Origin: CAVTPU01 sp963736695
Lineage (GTDB): Bacteria; Actinomycetota; Actinomycetes; Mycobacteriales; Micromonosporaceae
Length of the DNA stretch: 64,000 nucleotides
Reading direction: 5' to 3'
Assembly: GCA_963736695.1 (NCBI GenBank)
Contig: CAVTPU010000004.1
Span: forward strand, 2,046,001 to 2,110,000
Both the position numbers and the translations under genes were made by a program. The notes under the pieces are model-generated. The model searched no databases, was not told the origin of the DNA, and worked only from the letters and a program-made list of their open reading frames with translations. Shown piece by piece: positions 8,469 to 15,775 of this stretch (positions within the stretch are counted from its first letter, which is position 1; the number at the start of each line of letters is the position of its first letter).

Positions 8469-9272
8469 ATGCAGGCACGTTCCGCACTGTTTGACCTCTT
8501 TGGCGACTATCTGCGACCCCGTGGTGGGCGCGCTCCGGTCGCTGCCATGGTGCGCCTGCTCACACCCCTCGGCGTCGCCGCTCCGGCCGTGCGCACCGCC
8601 GTCTCCCGCATGGTGGGTCAGGGATGGCTCGCCCCAGTCCGACTCGACGACGGCCCCGGCTATCAATTGACAACCCGAGCCACCCGCCGGCTCGACGACG
8701 CAGCACGGCGAATTTACCGAATTTCGCTCGAAGAATGGAATGGCACTTTTGATCTAATTTTACTGGATCAGCCGGCGCAGCGGGGAGAGCGAAACCGACT
8801 CGCGGCACAATTGGCCTATTTGGGCTACGGACGCCTCGACTCATTGACGTGGCTATCCCCTCATGCGGCGAGTGAGGCCGACGCCCTGCTGCGGGAGGCG
8901 GGCATCGCATATGAACGGTTCCAGGCCACCCACGCGGCCGGCAGCGTCTCCGCCGCGGCGCTCGTCCGACGCGCGTGGGACCTGACCGCACTCGACGCCG
9001 CCTATCGGCAGTTCGTGATGGACCAGCGGGCCGAGCTCGCGCGGATCACCCCCCAAAGCACCGATGAAGAAGCCTATGCGGCCAGGTTCGCCCTCGTGCA
9101 CGCGTGGCGTGGCTTCCTCTTCCATGACCCGCATCTACCGCCCGACCTGCTGCCCGAATCGTGGTCGGGGCACGACGCGGCGACGTTTTTCGATCAGAAT
9201 GAGGCGGCCCTGCGCCCTGCGGCCGACCGCTTCGTCGACTCATGTCTGTCCGCCCAGAAGGGAACGCCATGA
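8469..9272 (+). CDS. PaaX-family transcriptional regulator
   Basis: 267 residues. The N-terminal winged helix-turn-helix (residues ~5-75: ARSALFDLFGDYL, then 'AVRTAVSRMVGQGWL') is followed by the PaaX-like middle and C-terminal domains ('IYRISLEEWNGTFDLILLD', 'LVHAWRGFLFHDPHLPPDLL'). The family founder represses phenylacetate catabolism and is released by phenylacetyl-CoA. Here the only linked catabolic gene is the crotonase-fold enzyme that overlaps its stop by four bases, so the ligand is probably an acyl-CoA related to that enzyme. An inverted repeat over its promoter suggests autoregulation. Confidence 0.9.
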   Translation: MQARSALFDLFGDYLRPRGGRAPVAAMVRLLTPLGVAAPAVRTAVSRMVGQGWLAPVRLDDGPGYQLTTRATRRLDDAARRIYRISLEEWNGTFDLILLDQPAQRGERNRLAAQLAYLGYGRLDSLTWLSPHAASEADALLREAGIAYERFQATHAAGSVSAAALVRRAWDLTALDAAYRQFVMDQRAELARITPQSTDEEAYAARFALVHAWRGFLFHDPHLPPDLLPESWSGHDAATFFDQNEAALRPAADRFVDSCLSAQKGTP

Positions 9273-10060
9273 CCACTCCACTGCTCGTCGCCCATGCCGA
9301 CGCCGTCGTGACACTCACCCTCAACCGGCCCGAGTCGCTCAACTCGCTCGACATCGCGCTCAAGATCGCGCTGCGGGAGGAGATCGATATCGCGGCGGCC
9401 GACCCCGGCGTGCGCGCGATAGTCCTCACGGGCGCCGGGCGGGCGTTCTGCGTCGGGCAGGACCTCAAGGAACACACGGCGGCCCTCACCGACACGCCGG
9501 ACGACGCACTGGCGACGGTCGTCGATCACTTCAACCCGCTCGCACGCAGCCTGGCTAACGTCGACAAGCCGGTGATCGCGGCGGTCGGAGGCATGGCAGC
9601 CGGAGCTGGTGCCTCTCTCGCTTTCCTCGCCGACTTCCGAATCGGCGGTCCCGGCACCTCGTTTCTCATGGCATTCGCCAACGTTGGGCTCGCCGCCGAC
9701 ACCGGCGCGTCGTGGACTCTGCCCCGGCTCGTCGGCCACGCCCGGGCGACCGAGCTGCTCATGCTCGCCGAGCCGGTCCGGGCCGCGAAAGCGCTCGAAA
9801 TCGGCCTGCTTCATCAGCTGGTGGCGACCGACGACGACGTGCTCCCGACGGCACAGGTGCTCGCCGAGCGCCTCGCCGCAGGGCCGACCGTCGCCTACGG
9901 CCAGATCAAACGCCAGCTGCGCACGGCGGCGAGCGGCACGCTCGATGAGGCGCTTGAGTTCGAGGCTCGAGCGCAGCGCGTCTGTGGCACCACATCCGAC
10001 CACCGGGACTCCACCGCCGCTTTCGTCGCCCGACAGAAACCCACGTTCACGGGTTCCTGA
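9269..10060 (+). CDS. Enoyl-CoA hydratase/isomerase, PaaG-like
   Basis: 263-residue crotonase-fold enzyme. The oxyanion-hole segments are present: 'GAGRAFCVGQDLKE' and 'AVGGMAAGAGASLAFLADFRI'. The active-site loop reads 'NVGLAADTGASWTLPRLVG', with an Asp where enoyl-CoA hydratases have their second Glu. This matches the PaaG group, the ring-1,2-epoxyphenylacetyl-CoA isomerases, rather than true hydratases. Start ATG 9269 overlaps the PaaX stop (ATGA). Together the two form a regulator-enzyme pair. No other phenylacetate genes (oxygenase, ligase, thiolase) occur in the window, so the actual substrate is uncertain. Confidence 0.85.
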   Translation: MTTPLLVAHADAVVTLTLNRPESLNSLDIALKIALREEIDIAAADPGVRAIVLTGAGRAFCVGQDLKEHTAALTDTPDDALATVVDHFNPLARSLANVDKPVIAAVGGMAAGAGASLAFLADFRIGGPGTSFLMAFANVGLAADTGASWTLPRLVGHARATELLMLAEPVRAAKALEIGLLHQLVATDDDVLPTAQVLAERLAAGPTVAYGQIKRQLRTAASGTLDEALEFEARAQRVCGTTSDHRDSTAAFVARQKPTFTGS

Positions 10061-10074
10061 CCCACGAATGGGTG

Positions 10075-10113
10075 CCGATCGGCCGGGCGGCGCGGCACTG
10101 CCCGGCCGATCGG
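10075..10113. terminator. Bidirectional hairpin terminator
   Basis: A perfect 14-bp stem (10075-10088 with 10100-10113) with an 11-base loop sits between two convergent genes. No T-run on either side, as usual for actinobacterial hairpin terminators. Confidence 0.6.
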
Positions 10114-10132
10114 GACAATCACCTGGCCGGAA

Positions 10133-10459
10133 TCACCTGGCCGGTTCGGGGCCGTCTTCCTCGGGATCGAGGTTGGTCACCGACCCCGCGAGGTAGGCCT
10201 GCATCGACAGCTCGTCGCCGACCGGCCACACGAACGCCGGAAGCTCGGCTGGGCCGAGCGCGTCGACATAACGCCAGAATTCCCTGACCGCGTCGGCCGG
10301 CGTGCCGGCCTCGATCGGCATCGCCACCGTCACCAGCCAGGGCGTTCGCCCGCCGATCGCGGTCGGGCCCGCCGGCCGTGTCGTCATCGCACCCGACCTC
10401 GATGCCCGGCTCTGATCGGTCGGCGTCGCGAGCTCACCATCCTGGCCCATGCCCGTCAT
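10133..10459 (-). CDS. Conserved hypothetical protein
   Basis: 108 residues, no recognised domain, no signal or membrane segment. The middle reads 'WLVTVAMPIEAGTPADAVREFWRYVDALGPAELPAFVWP', a conserved-looking alpha/beta pattern, and the tail is acidic. Its ATG overlaps the stop codon of the DivIVA-like gene (10456-10459), so it is translated as part of that operon and may act with it. Confidence 0.65.
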   Translation of the reverse strand: MTGMGQDGELATPTDQSRASRSGAMTTRPAGPTAIGGRTPWLVTVAMPIEAGTPADAVREFWRYVDALGPAELPAFVWPVGDELSMQAYLAGSVTNLDPEEDGPEPAR

Positions 10460-10917
10460 CCCATCATGCGCGAATCGGCCGCCCCTGCCGGGTCATCCCG
10501 GTTGAGGTTCGACTTGTGCTCATCACCGGCAGCCTCCTCACCTCGGGTCGCGTCGACCTTCACGGCCGACTGCCACACGGCCCGCAGCCGGTCGGCTTCC
10601 TCGACCTGACCGGCCCGCAGCGCCTCCACCTCGGAGCTGAGCACTTCGAGCAGCTCGTTCTTGTAGCCGATGTCCCAGGCGACCCGACCCAGCAGGTCAT
10701 CGACCTGCTGCATCCGATAACCCCGCAGCGTGATGTCGAAGCTCACCATCTGAAAGTCGGCCTCGGTCAATGACTGGCCGGTGTCCATCGTCCGTGACCG
10801 CTCATCCGGGTCTGCGGTGCTCAGCCCACTGTCTCCACCGAAGAGCAGGATGACCACACCGAGGACCACAGCCGCGACGACGACGACCACGCTGATGGTG
10901 AGCAGGACGGTTGCCAT
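10456..10917 (-). CDS. DivIVA-domain membrane protein
   Basis: 153 residues. An N-terminal membrane helix (MATVLLTISVVVVVAAVVLG) is followed by a short DivIVA-like element 'FDITLRGYRMQQVDDLLGRV', which in DivIVA/GpsB proteins mediates dimerisation and membrane or polar localisation. A charged, coiled-coil-prone region comes next (YKNELLEVLSSEVEALRAG). It resembles the small DivIVA-domain protein encoded near folP2 in mycobacteria. A role in wall growth or division is plausible but unproven. ATG 10917 is preferred over 10962 because it starts directly at the membrane helix. It is divergent from folP2 with only 26 bases between starts. Confidence 0.8.
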   Translation of the reverse strand: MATVLLTISVVVVVAAVVLGVVILLFGGDSGLSTADPDERSRTMDTGQSLTEADFQMVSFDITLRGYRMQQVDDLLGRVAWDIGYKNELLEVLSSEVEALRAGQVEEADRLRAVWQSAVKVDATRGEEAAGDEHKSNLNRDDPAGAADSRMMG

Positions 10918-10943
10918 GACGCCGATCGTGGCACGCTGATGAC

Positions 10944-11846
10944 ATGTTGGCGAACTGGGCACCCGGCGACACGGCGGCGAACAGCGAACTTCGCTTGGGC
11001 TCGAAAACTTTCGGCGCCACGGACCTGGTGGTGATGGCGATCGTCAACCGCACTCCGGACTCGTTCTTCGACCGTGGCTCGACCTTCGCCGAGGACGCGG
11101 CGCTGCGTGCCGTCGAGGCCGCGGTCGCCGAAGGCGCGGAGATCATCGATATCGGCGGAGTGAAGGCCGGACCGGGCGAGATGGTCGACGCCACTGAAGA
11201 GATGCGCCGGACCATCTCGACGGTCGCCGCGGTGCGAGAGCGGTTTCCCGGCGTGGTGATCTCGATCGACACATGGCGGGCCGAAGTCGCCACTGAGGCG
11301 GTCCTGGCCGGCGCCGACCTGCTCAACGACACCTGGGCGGGCGCGGATCCGGGATTGGCCGAGGTGGCGGCCGCGACAGGCGCAGGGTTGGTCTGCTCCC
11401 ACGCGGGCGGCCTCGCCCCGCGGACCCGGCCCCACCGGGCCGCCTTCTCCAATGTGGTGGCTGATGTGACCGCGACCGTCACCGCGCTCGCCGACCGGGC
11501 CGTGTCCGTGGGCGTACGCCGAGATGGCATCGTCATCGACCCGGCACACGACTTCGGCAAGAACACCTATCACTCGCTGTCGCTCACCCGGCACGCCGAC
11601 GAGTTGGCCGCGACGGGCTGGCCGCTGTTGGTCGCGTTGTCCAACAAGGACTTCATCGGGGAGACACTCGACGTCTCTGTGAGTGAGCGGCTGTCTGGGA
11701 CTCTCGCCGCGACCGCGGTTTCGGCGTGGCTCGGTGCTCGGATCTTTCGGGCACATCAGGTGCGGGAGACCCGGCAGGTGTTGGACATGGTCGCGTCGAT
11801 CCGCGGAACCCGGCCGCCAGCGGTGGCGCGACGGGGGTTGGCCTGA
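10944..11846 (+). CDS. folP2: Dihydropteroate synthase-like protein, FolP2 type
   Basis: 300-residue TIM-barrel protein. It keeps the DHPS N-terminal signature in modified form (MAIVNRTPDSFFDRG) and C-terminal elements (DPAHDFGKN; 'ARIFRAHQV'). The loop that in catalytic DHPS reads GESTRPG is here DIGGVKAGPG. That substitution is typical of FolP2, the mycobacterial second copy reported not to substitute for FolP1. It should therefore not be taken as the folate enzyme of this organism. In mycobacteria gpgS follows directly; here no glycosyltransferase follows. Start ATG 10944 has no Shine-Dalgarno sequence and is probably leaderless. Confidence 0.85.
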   Translation: MLANWAPGDTAANSELRLGSKTFGATDLVVMAIVNRTPDSFFDRGSTFAEDAALRAVEAAVAEGAEIIDIGGVKAGPGEMVDATEEMRRTISTVAAVRERFPGVVISIDTWRAEVATEAVLAGADLLNDTWAGADPGLAEVAAATGAGLVCSHAGGLAPRTRPHRAAFSNVVADVTATVTALADRAVSVGVRRDGIVIDPAHDFGKNTYHSLSLTRHADELAATGWPLLVALSNKDFIGETLDVSVSERLSGTLAATAVSAWLGARIFRAHQVRETRQVLDMVASIRGTRPPAVARRGLA

Positions 11847-11858
11847 TCGCGCGGGCGG

Positions 11859-12200
11859 TCAAGCCGCCTCGGCGAGCACAAGCTCGACGAGGCGGCCCGC
11901 GTCCCAGCGCAACCGCATCTGCCCCGTGCCCCCGGCATCCCACTCGAAGACGGCGTCCACCGCGTCCCTTCCGATCACCTGCATATCGATGAGAGCGATC
12001 GTGTCAGCGGGCACCGCAGCGGCGTGGACCTGCCCGATCTCCCCTCGACCAGTGAAGAGTCCGCCACCCGTACCATCGAAACGCATCACCGCGTTGTCGG
12101 AGAAGTTCGCCAAGTAGGGTCGGTAGTCGCCCGTCTTGACCGCGTCGTTGTAGAGCTCGACGTGCCGTTCCAATAACGCCTTCAGTTCCGCCTCCGCCAC
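11859..12200 (-). CDS. NTF2-like/SnoaL-fold protein
   Basis: 113 residues beginning at GTG 12200 (AEAELKALLERHVELYNDAV). The sequence shows the NTF2-like cone fold pattern: an N-terminal helix, 'YRPYLANFSDNAVMRFDG', a 'GRGEIGQVHA' helix, then beta strands (DAVDAVFEWDAGGTGQMRL). Such proteins range from steroid isomerases to polyketide cyclases and toxin-immunity domains; nothing here identifies a substrate. It lies on the minus strand 74 bases downstream of the LOG-family gene and could be co-transcribed with it. Confidence 0.75.
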   Translation of the reverse strand: MAEAELKALLERHVELYNDAVKTGDYRPYLANFSDNAVMRFDGTGGGLFTGRGEIGQVHAAAVPADTIALIDMQVIGRDAVDAVFEWDAGGTGQMRLRWDAGRLVELVLAEAA

Positions 12201-12274
12201 GCGGGGCAGGTTATCTCGGTTGGCCGCGCACGTCGAGCAATAAGCCGACACTGCCAAATTTCCGTCGGCGACTC

Positions 12275-13105
12275 CTACCCGATGGTGCCGTCGGCCGTTC
12301 GGCGTTCGGCGTCGCTGGGGTCGGTGACGTTGGGGTCCGTGACCGGCACGGGCTCTCCGGCGTCGAGGATGTATCGAACCGCCTCGGCGGCGTCGTCGGT
12401 GACGCAGATGAGATCCAGATCGGCAGGGCCGATCTTGCCGTGGTTCTGCATCGTGTCGCGCAGCCAGTCGAGCAGCCCGCGCCAATAGTCCGTACCAAGA
12501 AGCACCACGGGGAACCGGGTCACTTTGCCGGTCTGCACAAGCGTGAGCGCCTCGAAGAATTCGTCCATCGTTCCGTAGCCGCCGGGCAGCACACAGAACG
12601 CCATCGAGTATTTGACGAACATGGTCTTGCGCGCGAAAAAATATCGGAAGTCGATCCCGATGTCGACCCACTCGTTCATGCCCTGCTCATAGGGCAGCTC
12701 GATGCCGAGGCCGACGGAGAGACCGCCGGCTTCGGTTGCGCCACGGTTGGCGGCCTCCATGACTCCCGGCCCCCCACCGGTGATCACCGCGTATCCGGCG
12801 CGGGCCAGGTCGGCGCCGAGTCGCAACGCCAGGTCATATTCCGGGCTGTCGGGCGTCGCTCGGGACGATCCGAAGACGCTCACCGCCGGCGGCAGGTCAC
12901 TGAGGGTGTCGAAGCCTTCGACGAATTCCGACAGGATGCGCAGGCTGCGCCAGGCGTCCTTCTGCTTCCAGTCGGCGCGCGCTCGGGAGTCGAGCAGCCG
13001 CTGATCGGCGGTGGTCGCGGGGATGGACCCGCCCCGCAGGGTCACCGCCCCTTGGTGGCGGGACCGGTCCGCTGCGGCTCGCGCCCGACCCGTGGTGTGG
13101 CTCAT
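12275..13105 (-). CDS. LOG-family protein (TIGR00730), cytokinin riboside phosphate hydrolase-like
   Basis: 276 residues with the LOG (LONELY GUY) nucleotide-binding motifs: 'AVSVFGSSRATPDS', 'VITGGGPGVMEAANRGA' and the catalytic 'PGGYGTMDEFFEAL'. Members cleave the N-glycosidic bond of nucleoside 5'-monophosphates (AMP, cytokinin ribotides) to free base and ribose phosphate. Arg-Lys in 'FFARKTMFVKYS' is also typical. ATG 13105 is chosen because TAGCGT sits eight bases upstream, matching a leaderless start. Neighbouring dapE and folP2 reproduce the mycobacterial gene neighbourhood. Confidence 0.92.
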   Translation of the reverse strand: MSHTTGRARAAADRSRHQGAVTLRGGSIPATTADQRLLDSRARADWKQKDAWRSLRILSEFVEGFDTLSDLPPAVSVFGSSRATPDSPEYDLALRLGADLARAGYAVITGGGPGVMEAANRGATEAGGLSVGLGIELPYEQGMNEWVDIGIDFRYFFARKTMFVKYSMAFCVLPGGYGTMDEFFEALTLVQTGKVTRFPVVLLGTDYWRGLLDWLRDTMQNHGKIGPADLDLICVTDDAAEAVRYILDAGEPVPVTDPNVTDPSDAERRTADGTIG

Positions 13106-13174
13106 GCCGCTTACGCTACTCACGCGGCCCGCCGCGACGGCCGTCAGACCAGCCGTTTCGTCATTCTCGGGGGG

Positions 13175-14275
13175 TTAGCCCGGCTCGCCGGACAGCCACC
13201 GTCGCAGCACCGAGACACCCGACCGAATCTTGTCGATCTCCACGTGCTCTTCCTTGGCATGCGCGAGGTTAGGGTCGCCTGGCCCAAAATTGACGGCGGG
13301 TACGCCGATGGCGGCGAAGCGCGCCACATCGGTCCAGCCGAGCTTCGCCCGAGGGGCAGTGCCGAGCGCGTCGATGAGCGCGCGGGCCGGCGGGGCGTCG
13401 AGACCGGGCAACGCCGCAGGCGCCGAGTCGACCACCTCGACCTCGAATCCGGCGAATAGTTCGCGCAGTTGCTCGCCGGCCCGTTCCTGCGTCAGGTCCG
13501 GCGCGAAACGATAGTTGACCTCGACCGCGCACTCGTCGGGAATGACGTTGCCGGCGACGCCGCCGCGAATTCCGACCGCGTTGAGACCCTCTCGATATTC
13601 GCAGCCTTCGATCGTGACGCGTCGGGGGTTGTGCCCCCGCAGCCGGGCGAGAACCTCCTCGGCGGCGTGGATGGCGTTGACTCCCAGCCACGATCTCGCC
13701 GCGTGCGCCCGACGCCCGTGGGTGCGCACCACCGCCCGCATGGTTCCCTGACAGCCCGCCTCAACGAAGCCGTACGTCGGCTCGAGGAGCACCGCGAAGT
13801 CGGCTTCGAGCCACTGCGGGTGGCTGGCGCTGATCACGCGGAGCCCGTTGCGGGATGCGTCGATCTCCTCACAGTCATAGAAGAGATACGTGACGTCGAG
13901 GGTCGGCTCCGGCAGGCTCACCGCCAGGTGCAACGCGATCGCGTCGCCGGCCTTCATGTCGGATCCGCCGCACCCGAAGATCCGACCATCTTCCACTGTG
14001 GATGGCAGGTTGTCGTGCACGGGCACGGTGTCCAGATGCCCCGCGAGCACGACCCGGCTCGGGCGGCCGAGCCGAGTGCGTGCCCGCACCACATTGCCCA
14101 CCCGCTCGACGGTGAGGTGGGCGCATCGACGCAGCGCTGCCTCGACCTCGTCGGTGATGCGTTTCTCGTCGCCGGAGACCGACTCGATGTCGACCAGCGC
14201 CCGGGTGAGCGCGACCGGATCAGCGAGAACATCTGCGGTGAGCGTCGGCGTGGCCGGTCGGGTGTGCGCAGGCAT
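13175..14275 (-). CDS. dapE: Succinyl-diaminopimelate desuccinylase
   Basis: 366-residue M20-family metallohydrolase that removes succinate from N-succinyl-L,L-DAP in lysine/peptidoglycan precursor synthesis. Zinc-ligand segments are visible: 'VVLAGHLDTVPVHDN', 'FGCGGSDMKAGDAIAL', 'YDCEEIDASRNGL', and the C-terminal 'NFGPGDPNLAHAKEEHVEI'. The dimerisation domain lies between (AGCQGTMRAVVRTHGRRAHAA). It is divergent from dapD with 30 bases between starts. Its ATG lies six bases after a TAGATT -10 box, so the mRNA is probably leaderless. Confidence 0.94.
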   Translation of the reverse strand: MPAHTRPATPTLTADVLADPVALTRALVDIESVSGDEKRITDEVEAALRRCAHLTVERVGNVVRARTRLGRPSRVVLAGHLDTVPVHDNLPSTVEDGRIFGCGGSDMKAGDAIALHLAVSLPEPTLDVTYLFYDCEEIDASRNGLRVISASHPQWLEADFAVLLEPTYGFVEAGCQGTMRAVVRTHGRRAHAARSWLGVNAIHAAEEVLARLRGHNPRRVTIEGCEYREGLNAVGIRGGVAGNVIPDECAVEVNYRFAPDLTQERAGEQLRELFAGFEVEVVDSAPAALPGLDAPPARALIDALGTAPRAKLGWTDVARFAAIGVPAVNFGPGDPNLAHAKEEHVEIDKIRSGVSVLRRWLSGEPG

Positions 14276-14281
14276 CTTCGC

Positions 14282-14297
14282 AATCTACCGGTAGCCT
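14282..14297. promoter_or_regulatory. Back-to-back -10 boxes of dapE and dapD
   Basis: On the minus strand TAGATT (14282-14287) is six bases from the dapE ATG. On the plus strand TAGCCT (14292-14297) is eight bases from the first dapD ATG. The two genes share a 30-bp divergent promoter region with leaderless transcripts in both directions. Confidence 0.5.
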
Positions 14298-14305
14298 GGT
14301 CAGCC

Positions 14306-15247
14306 ATGATGCGCACTGATCCGGCCTGGGGTCGCGGAGTTGCCACTCGCACCCGCACGGGCGAGGTTCTCGACGTCTGGTTCCCGGCGGGCTCGCTCGG
14401 GCTCGGGCGCCCGACCGACGACTCACCCGCCCCGCCACCGCCGGGGGTGATCGGGCACCGGGCGCTCCCCGGGCTGACCACCGCGATGGTCGAGGTCACG
14501 ATCGACTCGCTCGCCGAACCGCCCGCCGACACCGCAGATGTGTGGCTACGCCTGCACCTGCTCTCCCATCGGCTGATCCGGCCTCGGGAGGCCAATCTCG
14601 ACGGCGTCTTCGGGCTGCTCACCAACGTCGCGTGGACGTCGGCCGGCCCGTGCCCCACCGATCGGGTCGATGAGCTGCGGCTGATTGAACGCGCCGCGGG
14701 GCGCACACTCATCGTCTTCAGCGTGGACAAATTCCCCAGGATGGTCGACTACGTGACTCCGAGTGGGGTGCGCATCGCCGACGCCGACCGGGTGCGCCTC
14801 GGCGCTCACCTAGCCGCAGGCACGACCGTCATGCATGAGGGATTCGTCAACTTCAACGCCGGAACCCTCGGGACGTCGATGGTGGAGGGCCGCATCGTCG
14901 CCGGGGTCGTCGTCGACGACGGCTCCGACATCGGCGCCGGCGCGTCGATCATGGGGACGCTCTCGGGGGGTGGCACCGAGGTGGTGCGCATCGGCAAGCG
15001 GTGTCTGCTCGGCGCCAATGGCGGTGTCGGTATCGCGCTCGGGGACGACTGCGTTGTCGAGGCCGGCTGCTACATCACCGCCGGATCCAAGATCACCCTT
15101 CCGGACGGCCGGGTGGTCAAGGCCCGTGATCTTTCTGGTACGCCCGGACTCCTCTTCTGGCGCAACTCGGTGACCGGCGCCTTGGAGGCCCGTTCCCGCA
15201 CCAGTGGGACGATTACCCTCAATCCGGACCTGCACCACAACGACTAG
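14306..15247 (+). CDS. dapD: 2,3,4,5-tetrahydropyridine-2,6-dicarboxylate N-succinyltransferase
   Basis: 313 residues, actinobacterial DapD type. The N-terminal alpha/beta domain is followed by a left-handed parallel beta-helix with hexapeptide repeats ('GEVL..', 'VVVDDGSDIGAGASIMG', 'GKRCLLGANGGVGIALGDD'). Conserved 'HEGFVNFNAGTLG' and 'MGTLSGGG' segments belong to the succinyl-CoA/acceptor site. It catalyses the first committed succinylation step of the DAP branch served by dapC and dapE. Two ATG codons (14306, 14309) are possible starts. A 44-bp palindrome follows 14 bases after its stop. Confidence 0.94.
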   Translation: MMRTDPAWGRGVATRTRTGEVLDVWFPAGSLGLGRPTDDSPAPPPPGVIGHRALPGLTTAMVEVTIDSLAEPPADTADVWLRLHLLSHRLIRPREANLDGVFGLLTNVAWTSAGPCPTDRVDELRLIERAAGRTLIVFSVDKFPRMVDYVTPSGVRIADADRVRLGAHLAAGTTVMHEGFVNFNAGTLGTSMVEGRIVAGVVVDDGSDIGAGASIMGTLSGGGTEVVRIGKRCLLGANGGVGIALGDDCVVEAGCYITAGSKITLPDGRVVKARDLSGTPGLLFWRNSVTGALEARSRTSGTITLNPDLHHND

Positions 15248-15261
15248 AGCGTCATTGATTC

Positions 15262-15305
15262 GAGTCACTATTGCCAGCGGCGGCCGCCGCTGGCAATAGT
15301 GACTC
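15262..15305. repeat. 44-bp perfect palindrome
   Basis: The 22 bases 15262-15283 are the exact reverse complement of 15284-15305, with no central spacer. The core is GCGGCGGCCGCCGC. It begins 14 bases after the dapD stop and covers the GTG start option (15299) of the next gene, ending just before its ATG at 15308. It could form a terminator hairpin or a cruciform, but has no T-run. See the finding on this element. Confidence 0.9.
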
Positions 15306-15307
15306 CC

Positions 15308-15775
15308 ATGACGAACGCAGCCGGGCCGGACGACCTGCTCCTCTCCCGGACCCGTCCCAGGATCGTCTGGGCGATCACCACCGCGATGATCACCTTCACG
15401 ATCCTGCACGGGTTTCTCGCCGTACTGGTCCTCACCGACCTGGTCAAGGGCCGCAGCCACGGTCGCGCGATCTTCGCGTCGTCGTGGCACAACCTCCTGA
15501 TCCTCGTGCTGATCGCAGTGGCCTACGCGGTGCTCGCCTACCGGTTCTTCCGGGGACGGCCGGGCGCACGGATGGCCGCGCTCGGATTGGTCGCCCTCAA
15601 CCTGGCCGGCGGCGGGATCGCCGCAGCGGTCCTCGGCTATGGCGTGGTCCTCATCGGACTCCTCCCGCAGGCGGCGGTAGCGGTCGCGCTACTGAGCGCC
15701 GAGGTCCGTGACTGGCCCCCCACCCTCCCCCACTTTCCGGGCGATCAAAGGCGGGTGATGGGCAGTGTGGAATAG
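15308..15775 (+). CDS. Small integral membrane protein
   Basis: 155 residues with four predicted membrane helices (around IVWAITTAMITFTILHGFLA, NLLILVLIAVAYAVLAYRFF, AALGLVALNLAGGGIAAAVL and a following VLIGLLPQAAVAVALL). Family not recognised. Start ATG 15308 or GTG 15299; the latter lies inside the palindrome. The C-terminal 31 bases overlap the 3' end of the convergent P450 gene, which is unusual and means one of the two stop positions may be less constrained. Confidence 0.65.
   Translation: MTNAAGPDDLLLSRTRPRIVWAITTAMITFTILHGFLAVLVLTDLVKGRSHGRAIFASSWHNLLILVLIAVAYAVLAYRFFRGRPGARMAALGLVALNLAGGGIAAAVLGYGVVLIGLLPQAAVAVALLSAEVRDWPPTLPHFPGDQRRVMGSVE

Noticed and set aside
11859..12671. 270-codon version of the NTF2-like ORF
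   Set aside because: Its N-terminal part overlaps the LOG gene in another frame; the conserved fold begins at GTG 12200.
13469..14305. Long open frame extending dapD upstream by about 280 codons
   Set aside because: It runs antisense across dapE, is not similar to any DapD N-terminus, and the dapD start is well defined by a -10 box and conserved sequence.
15262..15305. Palindrome as an insertion-sequence end or attachment site
   Set aside because: No second copy, no target duplication, and no transposase or integrase in the window.
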